64,000 bases of DNA from Cognatundibacterium griseum. Its GTDB lineage: Bacteria > Pseudomonadota > Gammaproteobacteria > Burkholderiales > Burkholderiaceae_D. A model generated the notes under the pieces. That model did no database searches, was not told where the DNA came from, and worked only from the letters and a program-made list of their open reading frames with translations. This document shows positions 54,405-63,116 of this stretch, in pieces (the first letter of the stretch is position 1; each line of letters starts with the position of its first letter). Made by a program: the position numbers and the translations under genes. The stretch covers positions 124,001 to 188,000 of the forward strand of contig NZ_JACOGC010000005.1 in the NCBI RefSeq assembly GCF_014284195.1, in the 5' to 3' direction.

Positions 54405-54468
54405 TCAGGTACGCCGTCCGCATCCGGATTGACGACACTTGTTGCAATCCTTGCGATACCGTACCTGA
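54405..54468. repeat. nested inverted repeat between the lysine-dehydrogenase-like and aldehyde dehydrogenase genes
   Basis: Outer arms TCAGGTACG (54405-54413) and CGTACCTGA (54460-54468) enclose GGATTG (54426-54431) / CAATCC (54445-54450). As RNA it would form a two-level hairpin in the 179-base gap. It could act in differential expression of the two genes, or be an operator pair. It is not followed by a T-run. Confidence 0.55.
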
Positions 54469-54546
54469 TCGTCATAACCCCATACCGGATTTTGTTTTTC
54501 TGCTGAGCAGGCTAAGATTTCCGGCACAAACTGAGCGAGATTTACC

Positions 54547-56058
54547 ATGGCAATTTCTTCGATTGACAACCTACTCGGCAAACTTGGCGTCACACTTGAT
54601 GGTTACGCAGGAAGCGATATACCCAGCATCTCACCGATTGATGGAAAACTACTCGCCAGCCTGAAAGCTGACAGCAGCGAAGTCATTGAACATCGCATTC
54701 ATGAAGCTCATCAAGCCTATCTGGCATGGCGGACTGTTCCGGCCCCACGGCGCGGGGAGCTGATCCGGCTGTTCGGTGAAGAATTACGTACACACAAACA
54801 GGAACTGGGACAGCTGGTCACACTGGAAGCAGGAAAAATTCTGCAGGAAGGCCTCGGCGAAGTTCAGGAGATGATCGATATTTGCGATTTTGCAGTGGGT
54901 CTGTCCCGTCAGCTTTACGGCCTGACAATTGCATCCGAACGTCCCGGACACCGGATGATGGAGCAATGGCATCCTGCCGGTGTTGTCGGCATCATTTCAG
55001 CATTCAATTTTCCTGTTGCGGTCTGGGCATGGAATGCAGCACTGGCCATCGTCTGCGGAGATAGTGTGATCTGGAAGCCTTCAGAAAAAACACCGCTGAC
55101 TGCCATCGCGACTCAGGCACTATTCCTGAAAGCTGTACAGCGCTTCGGGAACGACGCGCCGGCCGCTCTTGCGCAATTGATTATTGGTGGACGCGACAGC
55201 GGCGCACAAATGGTGGCTGATCACAGAATTGCACTGGTTAGCGCCACTGGCAGTACGCGTATGGGCAAACAAGTCGCCGAGGTCTGTGCCAAACGTCTGG
55301 CACGCAGCATTCTTGAGCTGGGCGGCAATAACGCGATGATTGTCGCACCAAGCGCCGATCTGGAAATGGCGGTACGCGCCATTACTTTCTCCGCAGTAGG
55401 CACTGCAGGTCAGCGCTGCACCACCCTGCGCCGCCTGTTTGTCCATCAGAGCATCTACGACACGCTGGTACCACGTCTGAAAAAAATCTACGAAGGTCTG
55501 CCGATTGGCAATCCACTTAATCCCGGCACACTGGTTGGACCGCTCATTGATGAAGCTGCCTTTGACAACCTGCAAAAAACCTTAGCTCAGGCCCTCAGCC
55601 AGGGTGCAAACATCAGCGGCGGTCATCGTGTCGACGTGGCAGGTTACGAAAAAGGTTTCTACGTCCGCCCGGCAATTGCGGAACTCGGCGCACCGACCGA
55701 TATAATGCAACACGAAACCTTTGCGCCATTGATGTATATCGTCCCTTACAGCGACCTCCGGCAGGCTATCCACTGGAATAACGATGTGCCGCAAGGCTTG
55801 TCTTCTTCGATCTTCACGACCGACATGCGCGAAGCCGAGCTGTTCGTTTCAGCCGCTGGCAGCGACTGCGGCATTGCCAATGTCAACATCGGCCCCTCCG
55901 GTGCGGAAATCGGCGGTGCGTTCGGCGGCGAAAAGGAAACTGGCGGCGGGCGTGAATCCGGCTCTGATGCATGGAAAGCGTATATGCGCCGAACAACGAA
56001 CACATTCAACTACAGCCATTCTTTACCGCTGGCGCAAGGCATCAGCTTCGATATCTGA
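54547..56058 (+). CDS. amaB: family-7 aldehyde dehydrogenase (piperideine-6-carboxylate/aminoadipate semialdehyde type)
   Basis: 503 residues. ALDH7 features: ISPIDGKLLASLKADSSEV, EAGKILQEGLGEVQEMIDIC, GIISAFNFPVAVWAWNAALA, LELGGNNAMIVAPSADLEMA (general-base Glu), GTAGQRCTTLRRLFVHQSIY (catalytic Cys) and GAEIGGAFGGEKETGGGRES. Enzymes of this group oxidise aminoadipate semialdehyde, the product expected from the gene upstream, to 2-aminoadipate. The ribosome site is weak (gcgag). A clear terminator follows at 56088. Confidence 0.9.
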   Translation: MAISSIDNLLGKLGVTLDGYAGSDIPSISPIDGKLLASLKADSSEVIEHRIHEAHQAYLAWRTVPAPRRGELIRLFGEELRTHKQELGQLVTLEAGKILQEGLGEVQEMIDICDFAVGLSRQLYGLTIASERPGHRMMEQWHPAGVVGIISAFNFPVAVWAWNAALAIVCGDSVIWKPSEKTPLTAIATQALFLKAVQRFGNDAPAALAQLIIGGRDSGAQMVADHRIALVSATGSTRMGKQVAEVCAKRLARSILELGGNNAMIVAPSADLEMAVRAITFSAVGTAGQRCTTLRRLFVHQSIYDTLVPRLKKIYEGLPIGNPLNPGTLVGPLIDEAAFDNLQKTLAQALSQGANISGGHRVDVAGYEKGFYVRPAIAELGAPTDIMQHETFAPLMYIVPYSDLRQAIHWNNDVPQGLSSSIFTTDMREAELFVSAAGSDCGIANVNIGPSGAEIGGAFGGEKETGGGRESGSDAWKAYMRRTTNTFNYSHSLPLAQGISFDI

Positions 56059-56087
56059 TCCTGCACATCAACGCATTGATTCGTCTC

Positions 56088-56113
56088 CCCTTCCTTCACC
56101 GGAAGGGTTTTTT
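56088..56113 (+). terminator. Rho-independent terminator of the aldehyde dehydrogenase gene
   Basis: CCCTTCC (56088-56094) / GGAAGGG (56101-56107) with a 6-base loop and six T directly after. It lies 30 bases past the stop. Confidence 0.9.
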
Positions 56114-56311
56114 ATTTCCTGAAAGCATTAAAAAAAATTTAACAACTGTTGACATAAGTCTTTCCATAAAACCATCTTTCCCAAAAGCACAGGACTTATA
56201 ATGACGCTGTCATCTGCCTTCCCTCAAAAGAATTCAATCAGGGCGAGCAATAACAAATCAGAATAACGACCATATTCCAATCTCAGCCAGATTTCCTGTC
56301 AGACTTCATTG

Positions 56312-57172
56312 ATGATGCTCTCTGCTCTTTTTCGCCTGCTGTTGTTGTATTTGCTGTGTGCTCCGCTCACGCTCTGCGCACAAGAAACACAAATCGTCCG
56401 GTACCCCAGACAGTCAATGGATGCCGACCCCAACGGCAAGTACATTATGCGATTGCTGTCAGAATCTCTCGCGCTGAACAACCAGCATTACGAGTTAATT
56501 CCCAGCAAAGATCCTATGCAGCAAGCGCGCGCCATCTACGAGATGACGTCAGGAGTGGGTTCCATTGATGTGATGTGGACAGTTACCACCGATGAGCGCG
56601 AGAAACAACTGATCCCGATCCGGATTCCGATCGACAAAGGTCTTTTCGGCTGGAGGCTGGCACTTGTCGTTAATCCGAAACTGTTGCATCAGGTCAAATC
56701 TCTTGATGACCTCAAAAAATTTTCTGCCGGCCAGGGTTTTGACTGGCCGGATGTTGGCATCCTGCGTCAAAATGGTCTGACAGTAATGACCGCTACTGCG
56801 TATGAACCGCTGTTTTTTATGTTGCGTGCCAGACGTTTCGACTACTTCCCGCGATCAATGCTGGAAATTCAGCAAGAACTGGATACTTACCGATCTATCG
56901 GTCTGCATATCGATAATGCGATCGCACTGCATTACCCCACCGCCCTGTATTTTTTTGTTTCCCCCAGAAAACCGGATGTAGCCAAAGCGTTGCAGCAAGG
57001 GTTAGAGAAAATGCTGAAAAATGGCCAGTTTGAAAAATTGTTCCAGCAATATCTCGGCTCAACCATCCAAAAAGCCAGGATGCGCAATCGAACCGTCATT
57101 GAACTCAATAACCCCCTGCTGAAAGCAGAATCCTTACCATTAGACCGGAACGAACTCTGGTACCACCCCTGA
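56312..57172 (+). CDS. periplasmic solute-binding-like protein (SBP_bac_3-type fold)
   Basis: 286 residues with a signal peptide (LFRLLLLYLLCAPLTLCAQE). Two-lobed binding-protein features are weak but present: IVRYPRQSMDADPNGKYIMR, KGLFGWRLALVVNPKLLHQV, KSLDDLKKFSAGQGFDWPDV and a C-terminal ALQQGLEKMLKNGQFEKLFQ. No transporter permease or ATPase is adjacent, so it may be an orphan sensor or binding protein. Two ATGs in tandem (56312, 56315), both with poor ribosome sites; a TATAAT sequence lies at 56197-56202. It ends 25 bases before the isc promoter. Confidence 0.75.
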   Translation: MMLSALFRLLLLYLLCAPLTLCAQETQIVRYPRQSMDADPNGKYIMRLLSESLALNNQHYELIPSKDPMQQARAIYEMTSGVGSIDVMWTVTTDEREKQLIPIRIPIDKGLFGWRLALVVNPKLLHQVKSLDDLKKFSAGQGFDWPDVGILRQNGLTVMTATAYEPLFFMLRARRFDYFPRSMLEIQQELDTYRSIGLHIDNAIALHYPTALYFFVSPRKPDVAKALQQGLEKMLKNGQFEKLFQQYLGSTIQKARMRNRTVIELNNPLLKAESLPLDRNELWYHP

Positions 57173-57197
57173 CCCTCAGCCCATAGACGGGCATTAC

Positions 57198-57226
57198 CTG
57201 ACAAAATTGCTCAAGTTTGCTATACT
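57198..57226 (+). promoter_or_regulatory. sigma-70 promoter of the isc operon
   Basis: CTGACA (57198-57203), 17-base spacer, TATACT (57221-57226). Transcription would start near 57233, about 64 bases before iscR. The overlapping ATACTTGATAAAAATGCTCA (57222-57241) has the half-site spacing of an imperfect IscR type-1 site, which would give the usual autorepression. Confidence 0.75.
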
Positions 57227-57296
57227 TGATAAAAATGCTCAACAACTCAGGGCATTCAGTTTATTGCGCCTCCCCCGACATACCGGAGCTTATTGT

Positions 57297-57779
57297 ATGC
57301 GCCTTACGACCAAAGGACGTTTTGCCGTCACCGCCATGATTGATCTGGCTCTCCGCCAGGATCAGGGGCCTGTCACGCTCGCCGGTATCAGCCAGCGTCA
57401 GGATATTTCCCTGTCTTATCTTGAGCAGCTGTTCGGCAAACTGCGCCGCCATGAAATTGTCGAGTCTGTGCGCGGCCCCGGAGGCGGCTATAATCTGGCC
57501 CGGAAAGCACAGTATGTCACCGTCGCAGACATCATCATTGCGGTCGATGAACCGCTGGATGCCACACAATGCGGCGGCAAAGGCAACTGTCACGGCAGCG
57601 ATCATGCCAACGGTCTGCACTGCATGACCCACGATTTATGGGCGACGCTGAACGCCAAAATGGTCGATTATCTGGACTCTGTTTCCCTACAGGATCTGGT
57701 CAATCAGCAAAAACAGAAAAACCTGGAAAACCACGTCGTGGTCATGCATAACAGTCATGCAAACCACACTGCCTCTTGA
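57297..57779 (+). CDS. iscR: Fe-S cluster regulator IscR
   Basis: Rrf2-family repressor; with a [2Fe-2S] cluster it represses the isc operon, and as apo-protein it activates suf-type genes. 160 residues from the ATG at 57297 (MRLTTKGRFAVTAMIDLALR); a frame to 57207 crosses the promoter and was rejected. The helix-turn-helix is SQRQDISLSYLEQLFGKLRR. Cluster ligands Cys92, Cys98, Cys109 and His112 are present, but five residues are inserted between the second and third cysteine compared with E. coli (92/98/104/107). Followed by iscS after 15 bases. Confidence 0.97.
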   Translation: MRLTTKGRFAVTAMIDLALRQDQGPVTLAGISQRQDISLSYLEQLFGKLRRHEIVESVRGPGGGYNLARKAQYVTVADIIIAVDEPLDATQCGGKGNCHGSDHANGLHCMTHDLWATLNAKMVDYLDSVSLQDLVNQQKQKNLENHVVVMHNSHANHTAS

Positions 57780-57794
57780 ATATTGGAGTCCCGA

Positions 57795-59048
57795 ATGAAT
57801 GCCCCACTGGAACAAAGCCTGCTGGACACACTGAAGTCACCGCATTTTCCGATTTACATGGATTACTCGGCCACAACACCGGTTGATCCGCGTGTCGCCG
57901 ACAAGATGATTCCGTTTTTGCGGGCTCAGTTTGGCAACCCTGCTTCCCGCAGTCACATGTATGGATGGGACGCTGAAGCTGCCGTCGAAGAAGCGCGCGC
58001 CAATGTTGCGGCACTGGTCAATGCCGATCCCCGTGAAATTATCTGGACGTCCGGCGCAACAGAAAGCAACAACCTGGCATTAAAAGGTGCTGCAAATTTC
58101 TACAAAGCCAAGGGCAAGCACATCATCACGGTCAAAACCGAACACAAGGCTGTGCTCGATACCGTACGCGAACTGGAACGTCAAGGCTTTGAGGCAACCT
58201 ATCTGCAACCGCAAGACAACGGGCTGATTACGCTGCAACAACTGAAAGATGCGATTCGTCCAGATACGATTCTGGTATCAGTCATGTGGGTTAACAATGA
58301 AATTGGTGTGGTGCAACCCATCGCTGAAATCGGCGAATTGTGCCGAGAAAAAGGAATCGTGTTTCACTCTGACGCTGCGCAGGCGACTGGCAAAGTCGAG
58401 ATTGATCTCGAAAAAGTCAAAGTCGACCTGGTTTCTTTTTCTGCGCACAAAAGCTACGGTCCGAAAGGTATTGGCGCGCTCTACATCCGCCGCAAGCCAC
58501 GGGTTCGCCTGGAAGCGCAGATGCACGGCGGTGGCCATGAGCGGGGATTCCGCTCCGGTACGCTGGCACCGCATCAATGCGTCGGCATGGGTGAGGCATT
58601 CCGTCTCGCAAAAGAAGAAATGACCAGCGAATTAACGCATATCCGCGCAATGCGCGACCGCCTCGCCAAAGGCTTGCAGGAAATCGAGGAAACCTATGTC
58701 AACGGCGACATGGAACACCGCGTGCCGCACAACCTCAACGTAAGCTTCAACTACGTAGAGGGTGAATCGCTGATCATGGCAGTCAAGGATATCGCCGTTT
58801 CATCCGGTTCGGCCTGCACCTCGGCAAGCCTTGAACCATCGTATGTGTTACGTGCACTGGGCCGCAGCGACGAATTGGCGCACAGTTCAATCCGTTTTAC
58901 TATCGGTCGCTTCACTACTGAAGAAGACATTGATTTCGCAATCAATCTGCTGAAATCAAAGGTAGGAAAATTGCGCGAACTATCTCCACTGTGGGATATG
59001 TACAAAGACGGTATCGATATCTCGACGATACAGTGGGCAGCCCACTAA
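57795..59048 (+). CDS. iscS: cysteine desulfurase IscS
   Basis: PLP enzyme taking sulfur from cysteine for Fe-S clusters, tRNA thiolation and FdhD. 417 residues from the ATG at 57795 (ggag 6 bases upstream); 13 residues longer at the N-terminus than E. coli IscS, which begins at the [11 protein letters not shown] strand. [43 protein letters not shown] (PLP Lys) and [20 protein letters not shown] (active Cys loop) are intact. Second gene of the operon. Confidence 0.98.
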   Translation: MNAPLEQSLLDTLKSPHFPIYMDYSATTPVDPRVADKMIPFLRAQFGNPASRSHMYGWDAEAAVEEARANVAALVNADPREIIWTSGATESNNLALKGAANFYKAKGKHIITVKTEHKAVLDTVRELERQGFEATYLQPQDNGLITLQQLKDAIRPDTILVSVMWVNNEIGVVQPIAEIGELCREKGIVFHSDAAQATGKVEIDLEKVKVDLVSFSAHKSYGPKGIGALYIRRKPRVRLEAQMHGGGHERGFRSGTLAPHQCVGMGEAFRLAKEEMTSELTHIRAMRDRLAKGLQEIEETYVNGDMEHRVPHNLNVSFNYVEGESLIMAVKDIAVSSGSACTSASLEPSYVLRALGRSDELAHSSIRFTIGRFTTEEDIDFAINLLKSKVGKLRELSPLWDMYKDGIDISTIQWAAH

Positions 59049-59060
59049 ACGACGGACATC

Positions 59061-59079
59061 GGCCGCAATGAATGCGGCC
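59061..59079 (+). promoter_or_regulatory. intercistronic hairpin between iscS and iscU
   Basis: GGCCGCA (59061-59067) / TGCGGCC (59073-59079), 7-base perfect stem with loop ATGAA and no T-run. More likely an mRNA stability or processing element than a terminator. Confidence 0.6.
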
Positions 59080-59105
59080 TAACGAACAGACGGAGGAACA
59101 TCATC

Positions 59106-59492
59106 ATGGCTTACTCAGATAAAGTTTTAGATCACTACGAAAACCCGCGTAACGTAGGCGCTTTTGAAAAAGGCGACGACAGTGTCGGAACCGGCATGGT
59201 CGGCGCACCAGCCTGCGGCGACGTCATGAAATTGCAGATCAAGGTTGGCGCTGACGGCGTGATTGAAGATGCCAAATTCAAAACCTATGGTTGCGGCTCA
59301 GCCATTGCCTCATCCTCACTGGTGACAGAATGGGTGAAAGGCAAAACTCTGGATCAGGCACTCGAAATCAAAAACACGGCAATTGCAGAAGAACTGGCTT
59401 TGCCGCCAGTAAAAATCCACTGCTCGATTTTGGCTGAAGATGCCATTAAAGCTGCCGTGCTGGACTACAAAAACAAGCACAATGCAGGCTAA
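59106..59492 (+). CDS. iscU: Fe-S cluster scaffold IscU
   Basis: Scaffold on which [2Fe-2S] clusters are built before HscA/HscB-driven transfer. 128 residues: VLDHYENPRNVGAFEKGDDS, GAPACGDVMKLQIKV (first Cys and Asp), FKTYGCGSAIASSSLVTEWV (second Cys), ELALPPVKIHCSILAEDAIK (third Cys; LPPVK is the HscA recognition motif). Ribosome site ggagg. Confidence 0.98.
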   Translation: MAYSDKVLDHYENPRNVGAFEKGDDSVGTGMVGAPACGDVMKLQIKVGADGVIEDAKFKTYGCGSAIASSSLVTEWVKGKTLDQALEIKNTAIAEELALPPVKIHCSILAEDAIKAAVLDYKNKHNAG

Positions 59493-59535
59493 GAGCGACA
59501 GAGGGACTGATTAAGGCAGTAAAGGCAGAGACATC

Positions 59536-59859
59536 ATGGCAATCACACTCACAGAAAAAGCAGCAAAACACGTCACCCGTTACATGGAGCGCCGCGGCAA
59601 AGGTATCGGACTGCGGTTCGGCGTGCGCACGACTGGCTGTTCAGGCATGGCGTACAAGCTGGAATATGTGGATGAAATCGGCAGTGATGATCAGGTATTT
59701 GAATCGCATGGCGTCAAAGTGTTTGTGGACCCGAAAAGCCTTCCTTATATTGACGGCACAGAACTTGATTTTGCACGTGAAGGTCTGAACGAAGGCTTTA
59801 AATTCTACAATCCAAATGTCAAGGATGAATGCGGTTGCGGTGAAAGTTTCCGCATTTAA
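59536..59859 (+). CDS. iscA: Fe-S assembly protein IscA
   Basis: A-type carrier that helps form [4Fe-4S] clusters. 107 residues: [40 protein letters not shown] and the C-terminal pair DECGCGESF; the three conserved cysteines are present. Lies between iscU and hscB. Confidence 0.97.
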   Translation: MAITLTEKAAKHVTRYMERRGKGIGLRFGVRTTGCSGMAYKLEYVDEIGSDDQVFESHGVKVFVDPKSLPYIDGTELDFAREGLNEGFKFYNPNVKDECGCGESFRI

Positions 59860-59876
59860 TTCTGCGAAAATCAGCA

Positions 59877-60380
59877 ATGCAAAATCACTTCGAATTATTC
59901 CAGCTGCCGGTACAGTTTACTCTTGACACGGACCGGCTCAACGCGGCCTATCGCGAGGTGCAGAATCAGGTTCATCCAGATAAGTTTGTTCAGGCTACCG
60001 ACGCAGAAAAACGGATCGCCATGCAATGGGCTACCCGCGCCAATGAAGCCTATCAGACACTGAAAAAACCACTCAGGCGCGCGACCTATCTGTGTGAATT
60101 GCATGGCGTGAATTTGCAAAGCGAATCCAATACCAGCATGCCCGCAGAGTTTCTGATGCAGCAAATGGAATGGCGCGAGGCTTTTGAAGAAGCACGTCAC
60201 CTGAACGATATGCATGCATTAATGGAGCTGGAAACCATATTGCACGATGCGCTCAAAACACAACTGCAGCAGGTCGCCAGTGCGCTGAACAATCAAGACT
60301 TCGCAACAGCATCACAACACATTCGCTCCTGCATGTTTCTGGAAAAATTCATCGCCGATATTGCCGCTTTAGAAGAATAG
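59877..60380 (+). CDS. hscB: Fe-S co-chaperone HscB (J-domain)
   Basis: 167 residues. N-terminal J domain with QNHFELFQLPVQFTLDTDRL and the HPD loop (QVHPDKFVQATDAEKRIAMQ), then RRATYLCELHGVNLQSESN, and a C-terminal helical bundle that binds IscU. It stimulates the HscA ATPase. Starts 17 bases after iscA. Confidence 0.97.
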   Translation: MQNHFELFQLPVQFTLDTDRLNAAYREVQNQVHPDKFVQATDAEKRIAMQWATRANEAYQTLKKPLRRATYLCELHGVNLQSESNTSMPAEFLMQQMEWREAFEEARHLNDMHALMELETILHDALKTQLQQVASALNNQDFATASQHIRSCMFLEKFIADIAALEE

Positions 60381-60400
60381 TATCGACGCCCGTTAAATTC

Positions 60401-60437
60401 GCACATTTTGTGTGCTAACCGGATGGATCAACCATCC
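60401..60437 (+). promoter_or_regulatory. two small hairpins between hscB and hscA
   Basis: GCACA (60401-60405) / TGTGC (60411-60415), and GGATGG (60421-60426) / CCATCC (60432-60437), in the 71-base gap. Without T-runs they may tune mRNA stability or hscA translation, whose start lacks a clear ribosome site. Confidence 0.4.
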
Positions 60438-60451
60438 CCGACATCATCATC

Positions 60452-62317
60452 ATGGCATTACTGCAGATTTCCGAACCCGGCATGTCCACCGCCCCTCACC
60501 AGCACAGACTGGCAGTCGGCATCGATCTCGGCACCACCAATTCGCTGGTTGCCACCGTTCGTAATAGCATTCCCGAAGTATTAAATGACGAAGAAGGCCG
60601 CCCGCTGTTGCCATCAGTCGTGCGCTATTTGCCAAACGGTCATGCGCATATCGGTTTCAAAGCACAGGCCGAACAGAGTAATGACCCTAAAAACACGATT
60701 GTGTCGGTCAAACGCTTTATGGGACGCGGCCTGAAAGATATTGCTTACGCTGAAAATCTTCCCTACGATTTTCACGACGAGCCTGGCATGGTAAAACTGA
60801 AAACCATCGCTGGAATTAAAAGCCCGGTCGAAGTATCCGCCCAGATTCTGGCAACCTTACGCCAGCAGGCAGAAGATGCTCTGGGCGATGATCTGGTGGG
60901 CGCCGTCATCACCGTGCCCGCCTATTTCGATGATGCACAGCGTCAGGCCACCAAAGATGCGGCCAAACTGGCCGGGCTTAACGTGTTACGGCTGCTGAAT
61001 GAACCAACCGCTGCCGCCATTGCCTACGGCCTCGACAATGCTTCGGAAGGCACTTACGCCGTATACGATCTGGGTGGCGGCACTTTTGACATCTCCGTTC
61101 TGCGCATGAGCAAAGGCGTGTTTGAGGTCCTTTCTACCGGCGGTGATTCCGCGCTTGGTGGCGACGACTTTGATCACCGTCTGTTTTGCTGGATTTTACA
61201 GGAAGCAAAGCTGGCGCCCTTGTCCCACGAGGACACCAGCCTGCTGATGGTGAAAGCACGCGAAGCCAAGGAAATTCTCTCCAGTAAGCCACATACCTAT
61301 ATTGATGCCAAACTGAACTCTGGTGAGAGCGTTCATCTTCAGATTCATGCCACGCAGTTTGCAGAGATGACGCAGAATCTGGTTTTAAAAACCATCACCC
61401 CATGTCGGAAAGCCTTGCGCGATGCCGGTCTGTCAGCGGACGATATCGACGGTGTAGTGCTGGTTGGCGGTGCAACCCGCATGCCGCACGTACGTAAAGC
61501 TGTCGGCGAATTCTTCCAGACCACGCCACTTGCCAATATCGATCCGGACAAAGTCGTAGCACTTGGCGCTGCCATTCAGGCAAATCTGTTGGCAGGAAAC
61601 CGAGCGCCGGGAGATGACTGGCTGCTGCTCGACGTCATTCCACTGTCTCTGGGAGTGGAAACCATGGGTGGCCTGGCTGAAAAAGTCATCCCGCGCAACT
61701 CCACGATTCCCTGCGCCCGGGCCCAGGAATTCACGACCTTCAAAGACGGCCAGACTGCAATGGCGATTCACGTCGTACAGGGAGAGCGCGAACTGGTCAG
61801 CGACTGCCGGTCTCTGGCACGCTTTGAATTGCGCGGCATTCCGCCAATGGCGGCAGGTGCGGCGCGCATTCGCATCACCTATCAGGTCGATGCGGATGGA
61901 TTGCTTTCTGTCTCAGCGCGCGAATTACGTTCCGGTGTAGAAGCTGCGGTGACCGTGAAACCATCATATGGACTGGCAGACGAAGACATCACCCGCATGC
62001 TGCAAGACTCATTCTCGTCAGCGGACAGCGATATGCAACAAAGAGCATTACGCGAAGAACTCGTGGAAGCAGAAAGAATTCTGCTCGCTACCCAGTCTGC
62101 GCTGGATGCTGACCGGCATCTGATCAACGATGCTGAAAATACCGTGATTCAGACACTAATGCATCAGGTCAGGGAGTTAATGCAGCAACAAGATCATCAG
62201 GCTCTGCACCATGCGATCAGCACGCTGGCGCAAGGCACCGAAGAATTTGCGGCTCGACGCATGGACCAGAGCGTACGCCATGCCCTGGCTGGAAAAAAAC
62301 TGGATGAAATCGCCTGA
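60452..62317 (+). CDS. hscA: Fe-S specific Hsp70 chaperone HscA
   Basis: 621 residues. The N-terminus [12 protein letters not shown] closely matches E. coli HscA, fixing the start at 60452. ATPase motifs: [77 protein letters not shown]. The substrate-binding domain begins near residue 390 ([20 protein letters not shown]) and recognises LPPVK of IscU. It works with HscB to release clusters from the scaffold. Confidence 0.98.
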   Translation: MALLQISEPGMSTAPHQHRLAVGIDLGTTNSLVATVRNSIPEVLNDEEGRPLLPSVVRYLPNGHAHIGFKAQAEQSNDPKNTIVSVKRFMGRGLKDIAYAENLPYDFHDEPGMVKLKTIAGIKSPVEVSAQILATLRQQAEDALGDDLVGAVITVPAYFDDAQRQATKDAAKLAGLNVLRLLNEPTAAAIAYGLDNASEGTYAVYDLGGGTFDISVLRMSKGVFEVLSTGGDSALGGDDFDHRLFCWILQEAKLAPLSHEDTSLLMVKAREAKEILSSKPHTYIDAKLNSGESVHLQIHATQFAEMTQNLVLKTITPCRKALRDAGLSADDIDGVVLVGGATRMPHVRKAVGEFFQTTPLANIDPDKVVALGAAIQANLLAGNRAPGDDWLLLDVIPLSLGVETMGGLAEKVIPRNSTIPCARAQEFTTFKDGQTAMAIHVVQGERELVSDCRSLARFELRGIPPMAAGAARIRITYQVDADGLLSVSARELRSGVEAAVTVKPSYGLADEDITRMLQDSFSSADSDMQQRALREELVEAERILLATQSALDADRHLINDAENTVIQTLMHQVRELMQQQDHQALHHAISTLAQGTEEFAARRMDQSVRHALAGKKLDEIA

Positions 62318-62348
62318 ACGGCATACTATTTTTGAATCGAGGCCTACT

Positions 62349-62687
62349 ATGCCACAAGTTATCGTTTTACCGCACGCACAACTTTGCCCGGAGGGGACTG
62401 TGCTTGATGTTCCGGAAGGTAAGTCTCTGTGTGAGGCATTGGTTGAAAATGATGTGGAAATTGAACACGCCTGCGAAATGTCCTGTGCCTGCACTACCTG
62501 TCACGTCATCATTCGCGAAGGCTTTCAGTCATTAAATTCTTCCAGCGATGATGAGGAAGACTTGCTGGATGCAGCATGGGGGCTGGAATCAACTTCCCGC
62601 CTGTCCTGCCAGGTAAAATTGGGCAAACAGGATATTACGATTGAAATTCCTAAATACACGATCAATCACGCACGGGAAAATCACTGA
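62349..62687 (+). CDS. fdx: ISC-type [2Fe-2S] ferredoxin
   Basis: 112 residues. Adrenodoxin-like cysteine ligands in EHACEMSCACTTCHVIIREG (C-x5-C-x2-C) plus the distant LSCQ; the intermediate WGLESTSR region is typical. It supplies electrons for cluster assembly. The start has gagg 9 bases upstream. Confidence 0.97.
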   Translation: MPQVIVLPHAQLCPEGTVLDVPEGKSLCEALVENDVEIEHACEMSCACTTCHVIIREGFQSLNSSSDDEEDLLDAAWGLESTSRLSCQVKLGKQDITIEIPKYTINHARENH

Positions 62688-62729
62688 CCAACAACCTCTC
62701 TCCGGTCAGTCACACTGAAGGGGAAAATC

Positions 62730-62924
62730 ATGAAATGGACAGATACACATCAGATTGCCGGGGCACTGTATGATAAATTCCCGGAGATTGATCCTTTAAC
62801 TATCCGTTTTACCGATCTGCATAACTGGATTGTCGATCTGGAAGGTTTCAATGACGATCATCAGCGTGGTGGCGAAAAAATTCTAGAGGCCATTCAGGCA
62901 GCCTGGATTGAAGAAGCACGTTGA
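62730..62924 (+). CDS. iscX: Fe-S assembly protein IscX
   Basis: 64 residues: MKWTDTHQIAGALYDKFPEI, then DPLTIRFTDLHNWIVDLEGF and EKILEAIQAAWIEEA. IscX binds IscS and iron and regulates cluster formation. Last gene of the isc operon; the gap to 63116 shows no clear T-run terminator. Confidence 0.96.
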   Translation: MKWTDTHQIAGALYDKFPEIDPLTIRFTDLHNWIVDLEGFNDDHQRGGEKILEAIQAAWIEEAR

Positions 62925-63116
62925 ATAATTTGTTGTGTTGCCACCAGCAGAACATTTGATTTCTTGCTGAAACATAAAAAAACTCTTACTATTTCTTGAT
63001 TGTCTACAATATTTCGCTGCTCCAAATATGGTAGACGCGTCTGAATTTGTGCAGGCCGGGAGTTTAAGCTACCTGACTCTGCATCCCACAGAACAGCGAC
63101 AAATTAGGATATGGCA

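Noticed and set aside
54405-54548. 47-residue minus-strand ORF ending in a Cys-rich tail, antisense to the lysine-gene gap
   Set aside because: It overlaps the start of the aldehyde dehydrogenase, its ribosome site is weak, and the Cys-rich part coincides with the inverted repeat.
56201-56266. 21-codon ORF with a fair ribosome site in the gap before the binding-protein gene
   Set aside because: Too short, no regulatory codon pattern and no recognised sequence; could be tested by ribosome profiling.
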